64,000 nt of DNA from Firmicutes bacterium HGW-Firmicutes-15 (GTDB lineage: Bacteria > Bacillota > Syntrophomonadia > Syntrophomonadales > Syntrophomonadaceae): positions 27,135 through 91,134 of the forward strand of contig PHAA01000024.1 of assembly GCA_002840245.1 (NCBI GenBank), in the 5' to 3' direction. Below the pieces are notes generated by a model, which ran no database searches, had not been told where the DNA came from, and worked only from the letters and a program-made list of their open reading frames with translations. Positions 34,932 to 44,692 of the stretch are shown piece by piece (positions within the stretch are counted from its first letter, which is position 1; each line of letters opens with the position of its first letter). The position numbers and the translations under genes were made by a program.

Positions 34932-36098
34932 TTATTCGGTCGGGGAAAAATGAACCAGAACGTTCACTATCTCCGGCCGATTGCCGATACGGATGGGAGG
35001 ACCCCAGGTTCCGAAACCGCAGGATACGATTGCTTGGAAGTTATTTTTGCGAAGATAGCCCCAATCTTGTTCGTAAATCGCTCGGGTTATATAATTATTG
35101 GGGAATAATTGCCCCAGGTGGGTGTGGCCTGAAAACTGAAGGTCAACACCCTCTTTTTCGGATACATCCAGGTTGAAGGGCTCGTGATCCATCAATATGA
35201 CAGGCAGCTTATGCTTATCAATATCTGCCATTAGGGCGGACAACTCCAGGCGTTCACTCCCATTAAAACGATGACGGGAAGCGTCGTCTCTTCCTACAAC
35301 ATAAAAACCGTCTCCTACTTCAGTCCATTGATCACGCAGAACCGTAATCCCAGCCCGATTTAGGAAGCCTATAGTTGCCTCCGCATTGCCGCTAATATAT
35401 TCGTGGTTGCCCATAGCCGCAAAGGTCCCAAAGCGGGGGTGTAAGCTGCGCAAGGCTTCGGGGAGCTCTTGCTCTGTTTCCAGGTCTACGCCTTCATCGA
35501 CAATATCTCCCGGCAGAAGTACCAGGTCTGGTTCCAGAGAGTTAATAATATTGGTCATTTGCTTCAGGCGATCGATGCCTACAATCCACCCCAGGTGAAT
35601 ATCGGATGCTGCGACTACTCGCATCGTATCCAAAGAGCTGGATTTTTTACTTATAGTAATTTCGTAATTGCGAATTACAGGATGCAGGGAGTTCCAGGTA
35701 CCTACCAGCATTATTATGAAAACCAAGGCCATAACTGCCAGCGTAACGATACTAAAGGAGCCCTGTAAGCTTGAGGGGAGGAGACCTGTCCATCGATTAA
35801 TCACACGCAGCAGGTCACAGGCGAGAAGAATTAAAAATAAGTAATACATGGCGGCCAACCAGTAGGAACCGATGAAGATGACAATCCTGCCCAGGTCATG
35901 GGGTAGGAATTGAGCGATAAAACGTCCCAAGGGAAAAGAGAGGGAGAGTAAAACGACTCCCCCGGTCCAGTACCAGGCCAGTCTCATTGTGATGGGAATA
36001 TTGTTAAAGGCCTGCCATCCTCTCAAACCGATGTAATAGTTGCATAGGCCGTATAGTAGAAAAAAGATGCCGAAAAAAATAGTGAACTTCAGATTCAT
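34932..36098 (-). CDS. Membrane-anchored calcineurin-like metallophosphoesterase
   Basis: 388 aa. The N-terminal ~145 residues contain about four transmembrane helices. The catalytic domain (~155-388) shows ASDIHLG, LPGDIVDEG, MGNHEY, LMDHEPF and SGHTHLGQ, the full dimetal set. It resembles the YkuE/YaeI class, some of which act on UDP-diacylglucosamine or other lipids, but the substrate is unknown. It converges with the thiamine operon and is not part of it. Confidence 0.86.
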   Translation of the reverse strand: MNLKFTIFFGIFFLLYGLCNYYIGLRGWQAFNNIPITMRLAWYWTGGVVLLSLSFPLGRFIAQFLPHDLGRIVIFIGSYWLAAMYYLFLILLACDLLRVINRWTGLLPSSLQGSFSIVTLAVMALVFIIMLVGTWNSLHPVIRNYEITISKKSSSLDTMRVVAASDIHLGWIVGIDRLKQMTNIINSLEPDLVLLPGDIVDEGVDLETEQELPEALRSLHPRFGTFAAMGNHEYISGNAEATIGFLNRAGITVLRDQWTEVGDGFYVVGRDDASRHRFNGSERLELSALMADIDKHKLPVILMDHEPFNLDVSEKEGVDLQFSGHTHLGQLFPNNYITRAIYEQDWGYLRKNNFQAIVSCGFGTWGPPIRIGNRPEIVNVLVHFSPTE

Positions 36099-36547
36099 AA
36101 ACTTTATTTTCTCTCCTTGCGGTAGACTTCCGGGAAAAAGACCGTAATTATGGGGATAGCACCCATAGCTATTTTACCCCTTGCGCTATGCTTATATTTA
36201 TCTCAAAACACAATATAATATTGACAATTATTTATCATAATACATCCAATAAATGTGCCCTGTTTCATTTTGGACATAAGGAGGATTTTCTTGAAAGGGG
36301 GTGAAATAATATAAGTCTTTTCTTCTGCTATACAGGTATTATAATGAGTGTTGATTATTAAATCCATAGTTGGGTGAAATTCAGGTTAATTATTGGTGCC
36401 AATGCCATGTTTAGTAAACATAACGTGGTAGTATCAATACTGCCTTTCTATTTAGATGATATGAATAAGTACAAAGCCAAAATTACTGGCAACGGTAACA
36501 CAGCAATCCGCCCGTAAGAGGGACTGCTCAAGCCGTTAGAAAAACCA
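36099..36547. other. Gene-free stretch with short palindromes
   Basis: No convincing gene. It contains a perfect 7-bp palindrome ATGTTTA-G-TAAACAT (36407-36421) and an adjacent near-palindrome GGTAGTAT-CA-ATACTGCC (36427-36444). It also has an unused AAGGAGG near 36279-36285. It leads into the dispersed repeat. Confidence 0.5.
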
Positions 36548-36931
36548 AATCGCAGCTCTTTGCCGTCCATGGCACTGGCAGCTCTTTGCCATCCATGGCA
36601 CTGCTGCACTAGCCCATCCGTGGGCGTCGCTGCACTAGCACATCCCTGGACGTCGCTCAGCGTTATCTCAAAAAGCCCGTTCAATCAACGAATTATACGG
36701 GGACATTCCCAGCTAGGGGTGTGTCCCCATACATGTGCCGGGGACATTCCCATTAAAGGGTGTGTCTCCATACATTATGCCGGGGACGTGACCTTAATGC
36801 GAAGCAGAAGGCCGGTTTCCCTACCTTATACGCCTCAATCACCCTACGGGTACTCCCGATGTTCACTTCGTTTACATAATAAGGTTGCACGGGCTTTTCT
36901 CATACCTTGAACTTCACTTCTGTCATCAGCC
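36548..36931. repeat. Dispersed intergenic repeat, copy 2
   Basis: Same orientation as copy 1 (9318-9626). The start (AATCGCAGCTCTTTGCCGTC), the middle (GGGGACATTCCC, GGGGTGTGTCCCCATACA) and the end (ACTTCTGTCATCAGCC) agree. It is longer because internal units are duplicated: the CAGCTCTTTGCC(G/A)TCCATGG unit occurs twice, GCTGCACTAGC(C/A)CATCC twice and GGGGACATTCCC twice. 36932-37125 holds no further gene or clear promoter. Confidence 0.8.
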
Positions 36932-37125
36932 CACGAGTTATGTCACAGATAACTACAAAATATTACAACCTGCTATCAATAAGCTTACTATGTCAGGGTA
37001 TTTCCTCTAAACAATATCTGCAAATAAAGGGTTTTGCTAAGTTTTTGTGGTATTTATTAATGTAGAAAATTGAAGTAACTCCTTTAATTACTGGGGATTC
37101 AAGCACTGTAAAAGGATGGATATAG

Positions 37126-37836
37126 ATGCAGCGAAATATACTTATGAAATTAGAGCGGGTCAGCAAAACCTACGATATGGGTGAAGTCAAGGTGGAAGCT
37201 TTGAAGGAAAGTTCTCTGGATATCTATGCGGGTGAATTACTGGTGATCTTGGGCCCAAGCGGCTCCGGTAAAAGCACTTTACTGAATATTATGGGGGGTA
37301 TGGATTTACCCAGTAGTGGAGAGATATTTTTCGGCGATGAGAATTTGAGCCAGGCAAGTGAGGAAATACTGACCCGTTATCGGCGCAACCAGGTTGGATT
37401 TGTTTTCCAATTCTATAATTTAATCCAGGATTTAACAGCCCGAGAAAATGTGGAATTGGCAGCCCATCTGGTGAAAAATCCTTTATCAATTGAGGGAATA
37501 TTGAGAGAAGTAGGGCTGGCAGAAAGAATAGATCATTTTCCTTCCCAAATGAGCGGAGGAGAACAGCAGCGGGTTTCTATTGCCCGAGCAGTTGTGAAAA
37601 ATCCCCGCCTGCTCTTATGTGATGAACCTACGGGTGCGTTGGATTACCAGACAGGTATACTTATCTTAGGTCTGCTGCGCAAAATCAACCAGGATAAGGG
37701 CTGTACTGTAGTTTTAATCACCCATAATACCGCCATTGGAGAAATGGGTGACCGGGTGGTACGGATGCGCAGCGGGGAGATTTTTAGTATCACCGAAAAC
37801 CAGAATCCCCTGTCTCCCGAAAGGATTGAATGGTAA
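37126..37836 (+). CDS. ABC exporter ATPase (LolD/MacB N-domain type)
   Basis: 236 aa. Walker [10 protein letters not shown] (43-51), Q-loop FVFQFYNLI, signature MSGGEQQR (142-149), Walker B LLLCDEP (162-168) and H-loop VLITHN. The [15 protein letters not shown] region is typical of the MacB/LolD group. It overlaps the permease gene by 7 bases and forms a tripartite set with it and the HlyD-like protein. Confidence 0.92.
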   Translation: MQRNILMKLERVSKTYDMGEVKVEALKESSLDIYAGELLVILGPSGSGKSTLLNIMGGMDLPSSGEIFFGDENLSQASEEILTRYRRNQVGFVFQFYNLIQDLTARENVELAAHLVKNPLSIEGILREVGLAERIDHFPSQMSGGEQQRVSIARAVVKNPRLLLCDEPTGALDYQTGILILGLLRKINQDKGCTVVLITHNTAIGEMGDRVVRMRSGEIFSITENQNPLSPERIEW

Positions 37837-40214
37837 TGGGAATCCTGGGCAAAAAACTTTGGCGCCATATAAGGCATAACAAAGGACAGTTCCTGGCAGT
37901 GGCAGCGGTGGTTATGGTTGGCATTATCGCCTATATTGCCATGAGCAGCAGCTATTATAATTTAAGTCAGTCCCAGGAAAATTTCTATCGGGAAAACAAT
38001 TTTGCTGATTATTATTTCCAGGTGGTAAAAGCTCCCCAGGAGGTCATGAAACAGGTGGAAATACTCCCTGGAGTGAAGCGGGTTACCGGAAGAATTCAGC
38101 GTGATCTACCCATTATTAAGAAGAGCGGGGAGCGAGCCACAGCCCGAGTGGTTAGTTATACACTACCAATGGAAAACGAACTAAACAACCTATCCCTGGT
38201 GCAAGGGAGGATGTTTGCTGATAATCAGCGTGGCAGCGATGTCGAAGTGCTTTTGGATCCTAAGTTTGCTTCTGCTAATAACCTGGTCTGGGGAGACCGA
38301 GTCACCGTTGTAGTGGAAGGCAAAGAAACATTTTTAAATGCAGTAGGGTCGGCGATTAGCCCAGAGTTTATCTATACCATGAAAGATAGTGCGGACATGT
38401 TACCCGATCCACAAAAATTCGGCATTTTCATGTTGGAAAGCCGCCAGGCCCAGCAGGTATTAAATATGCCTGACCAAATAAACCAGGTCTTGATTGAATT
38501 CTCTTCCGGAGCTGACCAGACCCAGATTATAGCCGCGGTTAAAGATATTCTCAAACCTTATGGCCTTTTAGCTTCTTATCCCCGCAAAGATCAACTGAGT
38601 CATGCTGTATTGCAGGCGGAACTGGATAGCCTACGCTCTGTAACATTATTTTTGCCGCTGATATTCCTAGGTATAGCTGCTGCCATACAATTTGTCATCC
38701 TCCGGCGCATGGTTAAGGCCCAGCGTTCTCAAATTGGAGTGATGAAAGCGATGGGTTATGATAATTATCGGATTATGGTACACTATGCCTCCTATGCTTT
38801 AGCGGTAAGCATCCTGGGAGCGGTATTGGGAACGTTTCTGGGTCTAATCCTGGCGGGAAGCATTTCGCAAATGTATGCCCAGTTTTTTAACCTGCCGGGT
38901 GGTATGCAGGGTTATAATATGAAGGCGATTTTCTATGGTTTTATTCTAAGCTTAAGTGTGGGGGTAGCGGCAGGTCTGACTGCTTCTCGCAGTGTAGCAC
39001 GTATTCACCCAGCGGAAGCCATGCGTCCCGAGCCTCCCCAGAACAGTGGAAAAAGCCTTTTGGAGAAATTGCCCCTTCTATGGAAGGAGTTGAACCCAGG
39101 CTGGAAGATGACCTTAAGAAATATTGGGCGCAATCGAGGCCGCTTTATGCTCACTTTGATGGGGGTGGTGTTCGCGGTAGCGCTTTTAATTATAGCGTTT
39201 TTTACCAATGATGCGGTTGACTATATAATGCAGCGATATTTTTATGTGGGACAGACTTATGATTTATCAATTCGTTTTAATTCTCTGATACAGGAAAAAG
39301 AACTCCTAGATATTAACCGAATGGATGGGGTGCAAAAGGTGGAAGGATTCTTGGAACTACCTGTTAAAATACATTATCAGGGCAAGACCCAAGATGAAGT
39401 TTTGCTGGCTTATCCCTCCGACCTGAGTATGAAAACAATGGAAAGTGGAACTGGGCAGCCCATACAGGTACCGCCAGATGGTATTCTTATTAATCAGAGG
39501 ACAGCTGCTAAACTAGGAGTTAAAGAGGGCGATGAGGTGGAATTGGAAACCCTTCTTCCGATTGGGCCGGTTCATCGTGACACCGTCAAGATTATGGGTG
39601 AAACCCGACAATTAATAGGAGGAGGTTCATATATAAACCTGCAGCGAGCTAACCGCATTCTCCAAGAAAGAAACCTAGTATCTGGGGCTATGCTCAAAGT
39701 TGAAACCGGCAAGGTTGGCTTCGTGGAAAGCGAAATCAATAAGATGTTAGGAGTATCTTCGGTTTTAAGCCGACAAAAGGAACTGCAAAACTTCCAAAAG
39801 AATATGGCTAGCATGACTTATTCAGTCTCCCTCATGATATTATTTGCCGTTGTACTAGGATTTGCAATCGTCTATAATTCCTCGGTAATGAATTTTGCCG
39901 AAAGGCAGCGGGAAATTGCTTCCTTACGGGTTGTAGGTTATAGCACCCAGGAAGTATCCTCCTTATTACTCAAGGAAAACCTGCTCCAGTCATTGTTCGG
40001 AGTGCTTTTAGGTTTACCTTTCGGGCGCTTAGTAGCTGGAGCTTATGTTAAGTCGGTGAGCACGGATTTATATACCCTGCCGGTCATAATTTATCCATTA
40101 ACCTATCTATTTTCAGCGCTGGGAGGTATTATTTTTATAATGCTGGCTCATCGTTTCGCGATTAAGGGCATAAAAGACTTGGATCTAGTAGCAACCTTAA
40201 AAAATAGTGATTAA
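37830..40214 (+). CDS. FtsX/MacB-type ABC permease
   Basis: 794 aa. It has an N-terminal transmembrane helix (~20-40) and a large extracellular MacB periplasmic-core-like domain. An FtsX block of helices follows around 270-400. A second helix plus extracellular domain follows (from ~440), and then a final FtsX block (~660-790). This is the full-length double-FtsX layout of lipoprotein/peptide/drug-related exporters. Start ATG 37830 or 37836. The substrate is unknown. Confidence 0.88.
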   Translation: MVMGILGKKLWRHIRHNKGQFLAVAAVVMVGIIAYIAMSSSYYNLSQSQENFYRENNFADYYFQVVKAPQEVMKQVEILPGVKRVTGRIQRDLPIIKKSGERATARVVSYTLPMENELNNLSLVQGRMFADNQRGSDVEVLLDPKFASANNLVWGDRVTVVVEGKETFLNAVGSAISPEFIYTMKDSADMLPDPQKFGIFMLESRQAQQVLNMPDQINQVLIEFSSGADQTQIIAAVKDILKPYGLLASYPRKDQLSHAVLQAELDSLRSVTLFLPLIFLGIAAAIQFVILRRMVKAQRSQIGVMKAMGYDNYRIMVHYASYALAVSILGAVLGTFLGLILAGSISQMYAQFFNLPGGMQGYNMKAIFYGFILSLSVGVAAGLTASRSVARIHPAEAMRPEPPQNSGKSLLEKLPLLWKELNPGWKMTLRNIGRNRGRFMLTLMGVVFAVALLIIAFFTNDAVDYIMQRYFYVGQTYDLSIRFNSLIQEKELLDINRMDGVQKVEGFLELPVKIHYQGKTQDEVLLAYPSDLSMKTMESGTGQPIQVPPDGILINQRTAAKLGVKEGDEVELETLLPIGPVHRDTVKIMGETRQLIGGGSYINLQRANRILQERNLVSGAMLKVETGKVGFVESEINKMLGVSSVLSRQKELQNFQKNMASMTYSVSLMILFAVVLGFAIVYNSSVMNFAERQREIASLRVVGYSTQEVSSLLLKENLLQSLFGVLLGLPFGRLVAGAYVKSVSTDLYTLPVIIYPLTYLFSALGGIIFIMLAHRFAIKGIKDLDLVATLKNSD

Positions 40215-40256
40215 CTGTCACCTCGTCACACTTAAACAAGGAGGTTGATTTAAGAA

Positions 40257-41414
40257 ATGGGTAAAAAAGTCTATTGGGCAATTGGTTCTGTAGTGGTTCT
40301 GTTAGCCCTGCTATATATGTTAAATACTTCAACTGAAGTGGAGACTATCACAGCGGGGAAGGGTAATATTCAGCACACGGTGGTGGATACGGGCTATGTT
40401 CAGGCGGCGGAGCGCTATGATTTGTATGCTGAGCAAGGAGCTCGGGTTAGTAAGATTTCAGTAAGCGTTGGTCAGGGTATACAAAAAGGGCAGGTCATGA
40501 TGGTTTTAGAAAACCTGGATATATCCATGAGTTCTAAACAACTGGTAATTTCGTTAAACCAGGCAAAGAGCCTAATAACGGCTGCCCAAGCGGCGGTAGA
40601 CCGCAGTAGTTTAGACCTGCGGGATGCCCAGGACAAGTTTGCTCGGGTGAAGGAATTATTTGCAGCCGGTGCTATCAGTAAGACTGAATATGATGAAACC
40701 CGCTCTCTGGTGGATAAATATCAGACTAATTTTAAAGAACAGACCGAGAGCTTGAAATCAGCTCAGAATCAAGTTAATACATATGAAGAATTATTAAGCC
40801 AATCTCAGCAAAAAGAAGAGCAGCTCGTGGTGAAAAGCCCGATCGCCGGAACCCTCATGCAGTTGCCGGTACAACAGGAGCAGGTGGTTCAATCGGGAAC
40901 CTTGCTGGCACGGGTGGCTCTGGTCAGTGACCTAGAGATTAAGGCTGATCTGCTAAGTGATGATTTGGGAGAAGTAAAAGTAGGGCAAAAAGTCCAGGTG
41001 AGCGCACCGGTAATGGGTGAAACAGTTCTGAACGGGGAAATAATAAAGATATATCCGCAGGCTGAAGAAAAGCAATCGGCCCTTGGGGTTATTCAACGAC
41101 GAGTACCGGTTATGATAGCCATGGAAGGCACTGGTAATCTAAAACCTGGTTATGAAACCAGGGTAAGTATTGCTACCGCCAGCAGAGAAGACGTCTTGAT
41201 CGTGCCCCGTGGAGCAGTCCTCAGCGCTAGTGATGAACAGCAACAAGTGATGGTTATTAGCAATGGTCGGATGACGCTTCGGAATGTTAAAATCGGACTG
41301 TTTGACAGCAAGAACATAGAAATTATTGAAGGGTTAAAAGCAGGCGATCAGATTATAAAAGATGCCAGCATAAACCTCAAGGATAACGCCCGTGTTAAGA
41401 CGAAAAAGGTTTGA
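40257..41414 (+). CDS. HlyD/MacA-family adaptor protein
   Basis: 385 aa with an N-terminal membrane anchor (VYWAIGSVVVLLALLYML), lipoyl/barrel-sandwich halves (GARVSKISVSVGQGIQKGQ and VKSPIAGTLMQLPV), a coiled-coil hairpin (~100-195) between them and a beta-barrel C-terminal region. In Gram-positives such adaptors work with MacB-like permeases. It is 42 bases after the permease with an AAGGAGG site. Confidence 0.9.
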   Translation: MGKKVYWAIGSVVVLLALLYMLNTSTEVETITAGKGNIQHTVVDTGYVQAAERYDLYAEQGARVSKISVSVGQGIQKGQVMMVLENLDISMSSKQLVISLNQAKSLITAAQAAVDRSSLDLRDAQDKFARVKELFAAGAISKTEYDETRSLVDKYQTNFKEQTESLKSAQNQVNTYEELLSQSQQKEEQLVVKSPIAGTLMQLPVQQEQVVQSGTLLARVALVSDLEIKADLLSDDLGEVKVGQKVQVSAPVMGETVLNGEIIKIYPQAEEKQSALGVIQRRVPVMIAMEGTGNLKPGYETRVSIATASREDVLIVPRGAVLSASDEQQQVMVISNGRMTLRNVKIGLFDSKNIEIIEGLKAGDQIIKDASINLKDNARVKTKKV

Positions 41415-41589
41415 TAACTGGGTGTAAAGCGCGGGTAAATAAATCGGGTTGTGGCCTCCAATTATGAGTAACGGGTGGCAGCCATAAACTAAGGATATAA
41501 TTTCTAAATGACGATATTTATATCATAATAACGATTGCGTTTTTCAATTACGTTCGTACAAAAGGTTAAGTGAGATAGAGGTGATTAAT

Positions 41590-42768
41590 TTGAAGCGCAT
41601 ATGCTTGGCATTTATTATAATGTTTATGTTTTTGCCCACGGCTATAGCTGCCGATAAGTTCGAGATATATACTCAAGCAGACGAGGCCCAGCAATTAGCT
41701 CAGATTAGCTGGAGGCTATCCGGGCTGGGGAAGCTGAGCGGAGAAATGATGCTGGCACCTAATGGCAAGCTATTGTTGCCGCTGGGTAATAAAATGGTTT
41801 GCGTTGATTTACAGGGGAAAGTGCTATGGGAAACGAAAGGAGCTTCCTCTGGTGCTATGGGTCAACCGATTATTGGTGAAAATGATTCGATTTATGCCGC
41901 CAATGCCTCATCAGTTCAGGAAACCAAGCTGAATGGGACCAATGCTTGGAGCTTTTCCGTTTATTCTGGAGCGAAGGGGAGTAAGGTACCCCTGTTGGCG
42001 AGCGGCCTTGATGAGATCCTGTATTTGCCTTTGCCGAATGCACTATATGCGGTAAATCTCTCTGGTCACTATGTATGGATGCTATCGCCATGGGATTCTT
42101 CAGAAGCCTATAATACAAAACTGATTACTACTAGGGAATTTCTAGCCTGTGCTGCCGATAAACAGGCCTTTTATGTGGTTTATGGGGAAAAGAAAGGCGG
42201 CTATCGGTTAGCGGCCATTAGTAAGCAAGGGAAATTCTTATGGACTTATTGGTTGGGCGATATAACTGAAGCAAGTATCTTACCTGCTGAGGATGGCAAA
42301 ATCTTTGCTATCGTGAACTTTAATAAAAGTTCTTCCCGTAGCGGGCAATCCACTAAATTAAAGACGGGGAAAGTATATAGTTTTCAAATTGAAAACGGAA
42401 GGTCTCCAAAATGGCAGTATACATTGAATACCACGACTGAGTTAAGCGCACCGGTTCTATATAATATGATCCTTTATCTAACCGGAGGTAATAAGCTTTA
42501 TGCCCTCAATGCGGATAACGGCTCGATAATCTGGGAGGATCCCCTATTGAATTTGGTATCCCCGCCAGTAGTAGACCCGCAAACGGAGCGCATCTATGCT
42601 GGCAGCAGCGATGGAGATCTCTTTGCAGTAAATCAATCTGGGCGTATGGTGTGGGATCGAACTTTGGATAGTGCTATAGACCGAGCTCCATTGGTCGGTC
42701 CGGATGGTTTTCTTTATGTATTTACCCAAAAAGGCAGTCTATATAAAATTCGAGACACTATGAAATGA
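41590..42768 (+). CDS. Exported PQQ-like beta-propeller protein
   Basis: About 392 aa. A signal peptide (MKRICLAFIIMFMFLPTAIA) is followed by repeated beta-propeller blades (KMVCVDLQGKVLWETKG, YALNADNGSIIWEDP, DLFAVNQSGRMVWDR, YAGSSDGD). There is no catalytic motif, so it is likely a binding or scaffold protein outside the membrane. Start TTG 41590 is favoured by spacing from AGAGGTG, and GTG 41581 is an in-frame alternative. It sits 10 bases before the S-layer-homology gene, so the two are probably co-expressed. Confidence 0.78.
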   Translation: MKRICLAFIIMFMFLPTAIAADKFEIYTQADEAQQLAQISWRLSGLGKLSGEMMLAPNGKLLLPLGNKMVCVDLQGKVLWETKGASSGAMGQPIIGENDSIYAANASSVQETKLNGTNAWSFSVYSGAKGSKVPLLASGLDEILYLPLPNALYAVNLSGHYVWMLSPWDSSEAYNTKLITTREFLACAADKQAFYVVYGEKKGGYRLAAISKQGKFLWTYWLGDITEASILPAEDGKIFAIVNFNKSSSRSGQSTKLKTGKVYSFQIENGRSPKWQYTLNTTTELSAPVLYNMILYLTGGNKLYALNADNGSIIWEDPLLNLVSPPVVDPQTERIYAGSSDGDLFAVNQSGRMVWDRTLDSAIDRAPLVGPDGFLYVFTQKGSLYKIRDTMK

Positions 42769-42778
42769 GAGGTGGGCT

Positions 42779-44590
42779 ATGTCCTACGTTAAATATGCCC
42801 GACTATTAGTAACAACATTAATAATATTCGCGATAACCGGCCTGTTTTGTGGGGGTATATCTGAAGGAGCGGCTATGCCATTGAACGACCTTCAAGGTCA
42901 CTGGGTCAGACAGGCAGTATCCCGTGCAGTGGCTTTAGACCTTATCAGTGGTTATCCCGATGGTCAATTTAAACCTGAGCAGGAAATTTCACAGATTGAA
43001 GCTCTGGTTTTATTTATGCGGGCAGAAGGTTTCAATTATGATAAGGCCGCTGCTCAGAAAAAAACTGGGAAGGTACCCGCCCAACAGGTGAAAACGCCGC
43101 AAATTCCTTGGGGGCAGAACTATTTGGATGCGGCGGCTGAGAAACAGTTTTTATCAGTTGAAGAAGTGGCTGCATTTAGCCCTCAGGTATCTATAACCAG
43201 AGCTCAGGTAGCTGCCCTACTAACTCGGATACTGCAGCTCCCGCTAGTGGATCAGACCGTTGATGCCTCGGAGAGCAAAGCTTTTACGGATCTAGCATCA
43301 ACTCCTCAGGCTTACCTTCCTTATGTACTGTCTATTAGCAATGCAGGAATCATGTCGGGGTATCAGGACGGAAGCTTTGGCCCCAACATGGGACTTAAAA
43401 GGAGTGAAGCCGCAGCGTTGCTGTCGAAGCTGATCGAGCAGCGTTGGGCCAAGGTTGCTGATGATAGGAGATTGGTGGGCTGGGTTAAGAATTTGAGCCA
43501 ACCGAAAGGCGCATTAGAGATTGAACTAGTCTCTCTTCAGGGCACGGAAGAGGTGAAATTAGATCCGAACGTAGTATGTTTTAAAGGTGCCCAAGAGTGC
43601 CTGCCGCGGGAGTCTATAGACTATCAGGTGGAAATTTTGTTAAATAGCAAGAAACAGGCTGCCTGTATCTCTCTGTTGGAAAGGCGTAACCTGGTGGCGA
43701 ATGATCAACAAATAATTGGTACGGTAAAATCGGTGGCGGTAGGTAAAGACAGCTTGCTAGTAATAAGCGACCTTAACTGTCAGGAAAGGCAATTGCCATT
43801 GTCATGGGACGCGGTTATGGATGGTACCATCAAGGGAGGAAACGCCAAGGGATTTCAATCCTTAAAACCATTAACCTTTGTCAAGGTTTTCCTGAAGGAT
43901 GGTCAAGTTTCCAGAGTTACCGGGTTGGAAACGAAAAACATTTCTGGAACGGTTAAAAGTTTATCCGATCTTCGCTTAGATCTGGATGGTAAGGCTTCCA
44001 AAATTGGAATTCCGGGATGGTTTAATTACTGGGATAGGGCGCGAGTAGTAGATAAAGATGGGAATAAAGCAGGTGGTGTAATGCGTGGTGACAAGGTGAA
44101 AATTACCTACCTGGATACTATTCCGGGCGAAATCGAAGATGAAATCCCTTTGGAGATAATGATTAGCAGCACATCAAAGTTGAAAAAAGTAACTGGGGAG
44201 GTCCAGGCTAGCAGTAGTTCACAACAAATCACCTTGAAGAAGGACAAAGTATATCAGATTGACCCGTCTGCTAGTGTATACCTGTCAGATGGGACCAAGA
44301 CAACCTTCGGTACCATTAGAGCTGTGGATAAGGTTGAGTTGCAGGTGGACGGAGCTGGTGTGGTCATGAAGATAACGATCGTATTGAAAAAGATAAGCGG
44401 AGAGGTACAGAGTACCAATGGTGCGAACCAGATTACCTTAAAGACTGACAAAGTCTATCAAATCGACCCGACAGCTGCTGTATATCAGGCGGATGGTACA
44501 CAGACCACTTTCGCCACTATTTTAGCTGCAGATAAGGTTGAGATGCAAGTGGATGGTGCTGGTATAGTAATGAAGTTGACCATTCTATAA
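42779..44590 (+). CDS. S-layer-homology (SLH) protein with duplicated C-terminal repeat
   Basis: 603 aa exported protein. The signal peptide is at ~8-32. SLH motifs are seen at LNDLQGHWVRQAVSRAVALD...GYPDGQFKPEQEIS (~37-80) and FTDL...YVLSISNAGIMSGYQDGSFGP (~165-205), with a middle, weaker one at ~115-150. They would tether it to wall polymer. Two ~60-residue units at the end (from ~463 and ~533) share (S/T)GEVQ, QITLK-DKVYQIDP and DKVE(L/M)QVDGAG(V/I)VMK. The short gap to the propeller gene suggests a joint surface role. Confidence 0.85.
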   Translation: MSYVKYARLLVTTLIIFAITGLFCGGISEGAAMPLNDLQGHWVRQAVSRAVALDLISGYPDGQFKPEQEISQIEALVLFMRAEGFNYDKAAAQKKTGKVPAQQVKTPQIPWGQNYLDAAAEKQFLSVEEVAAFSPQVSITRAQVAALLTRILQLPLVDQTVDASESKAFTDLASTPQAYLPYVLSISNAGIMSGYQDGSFGPNMGLKRSEAAALLSKLIEQRWAKVADDRRLVGWVKNLSQPKGALEIELVSLQGTEEVKLDPNVVCFKGAQECLPRESIDYQVEILLNSKKQAACISLLERRNLVANDQQIIGTVKSVAVGKDSLLVISDLNCQERQLPLSWDAVMDGTIKGGNAKGFQSLKPLTFVKVFLKDGQVSRVTGLETKNISGTVKSLSDLRLDLDGKASKIGIPGWFNYWDRARVVDKDGNKAGGVMRGDKVKITYLDTIPGEIEDEIPLEIMISSTSKLKKVTGEVQASSSSQQITLKKDKVYQIDPSASVYLSDGTKTTFGTIRAVDKVELQVDGAGVVMKITIVLKKISGEVQSTNGANQITLKTDKVYQIDPTAAVYQADGTQTTFATILAADKVEMQVDGAGIVMKLTIL

Positions 44591-44692
44591 CTAGGCTGCT
44601 ATTTACACAAACATCATTGTTAAGATAGATGAAACAATGGTATAACTGAGACATAAACGTAGCTTATAGTTTCAACTTGTTGATGTGAGGCG

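Noticed and set aside
36099..37125. Search for a riboswitch or transposase gene in the 1-kb gap
   Set aside because: No conserved riboswitch core and no transposase-like reading frame was found, only the repeat and short palindromes.
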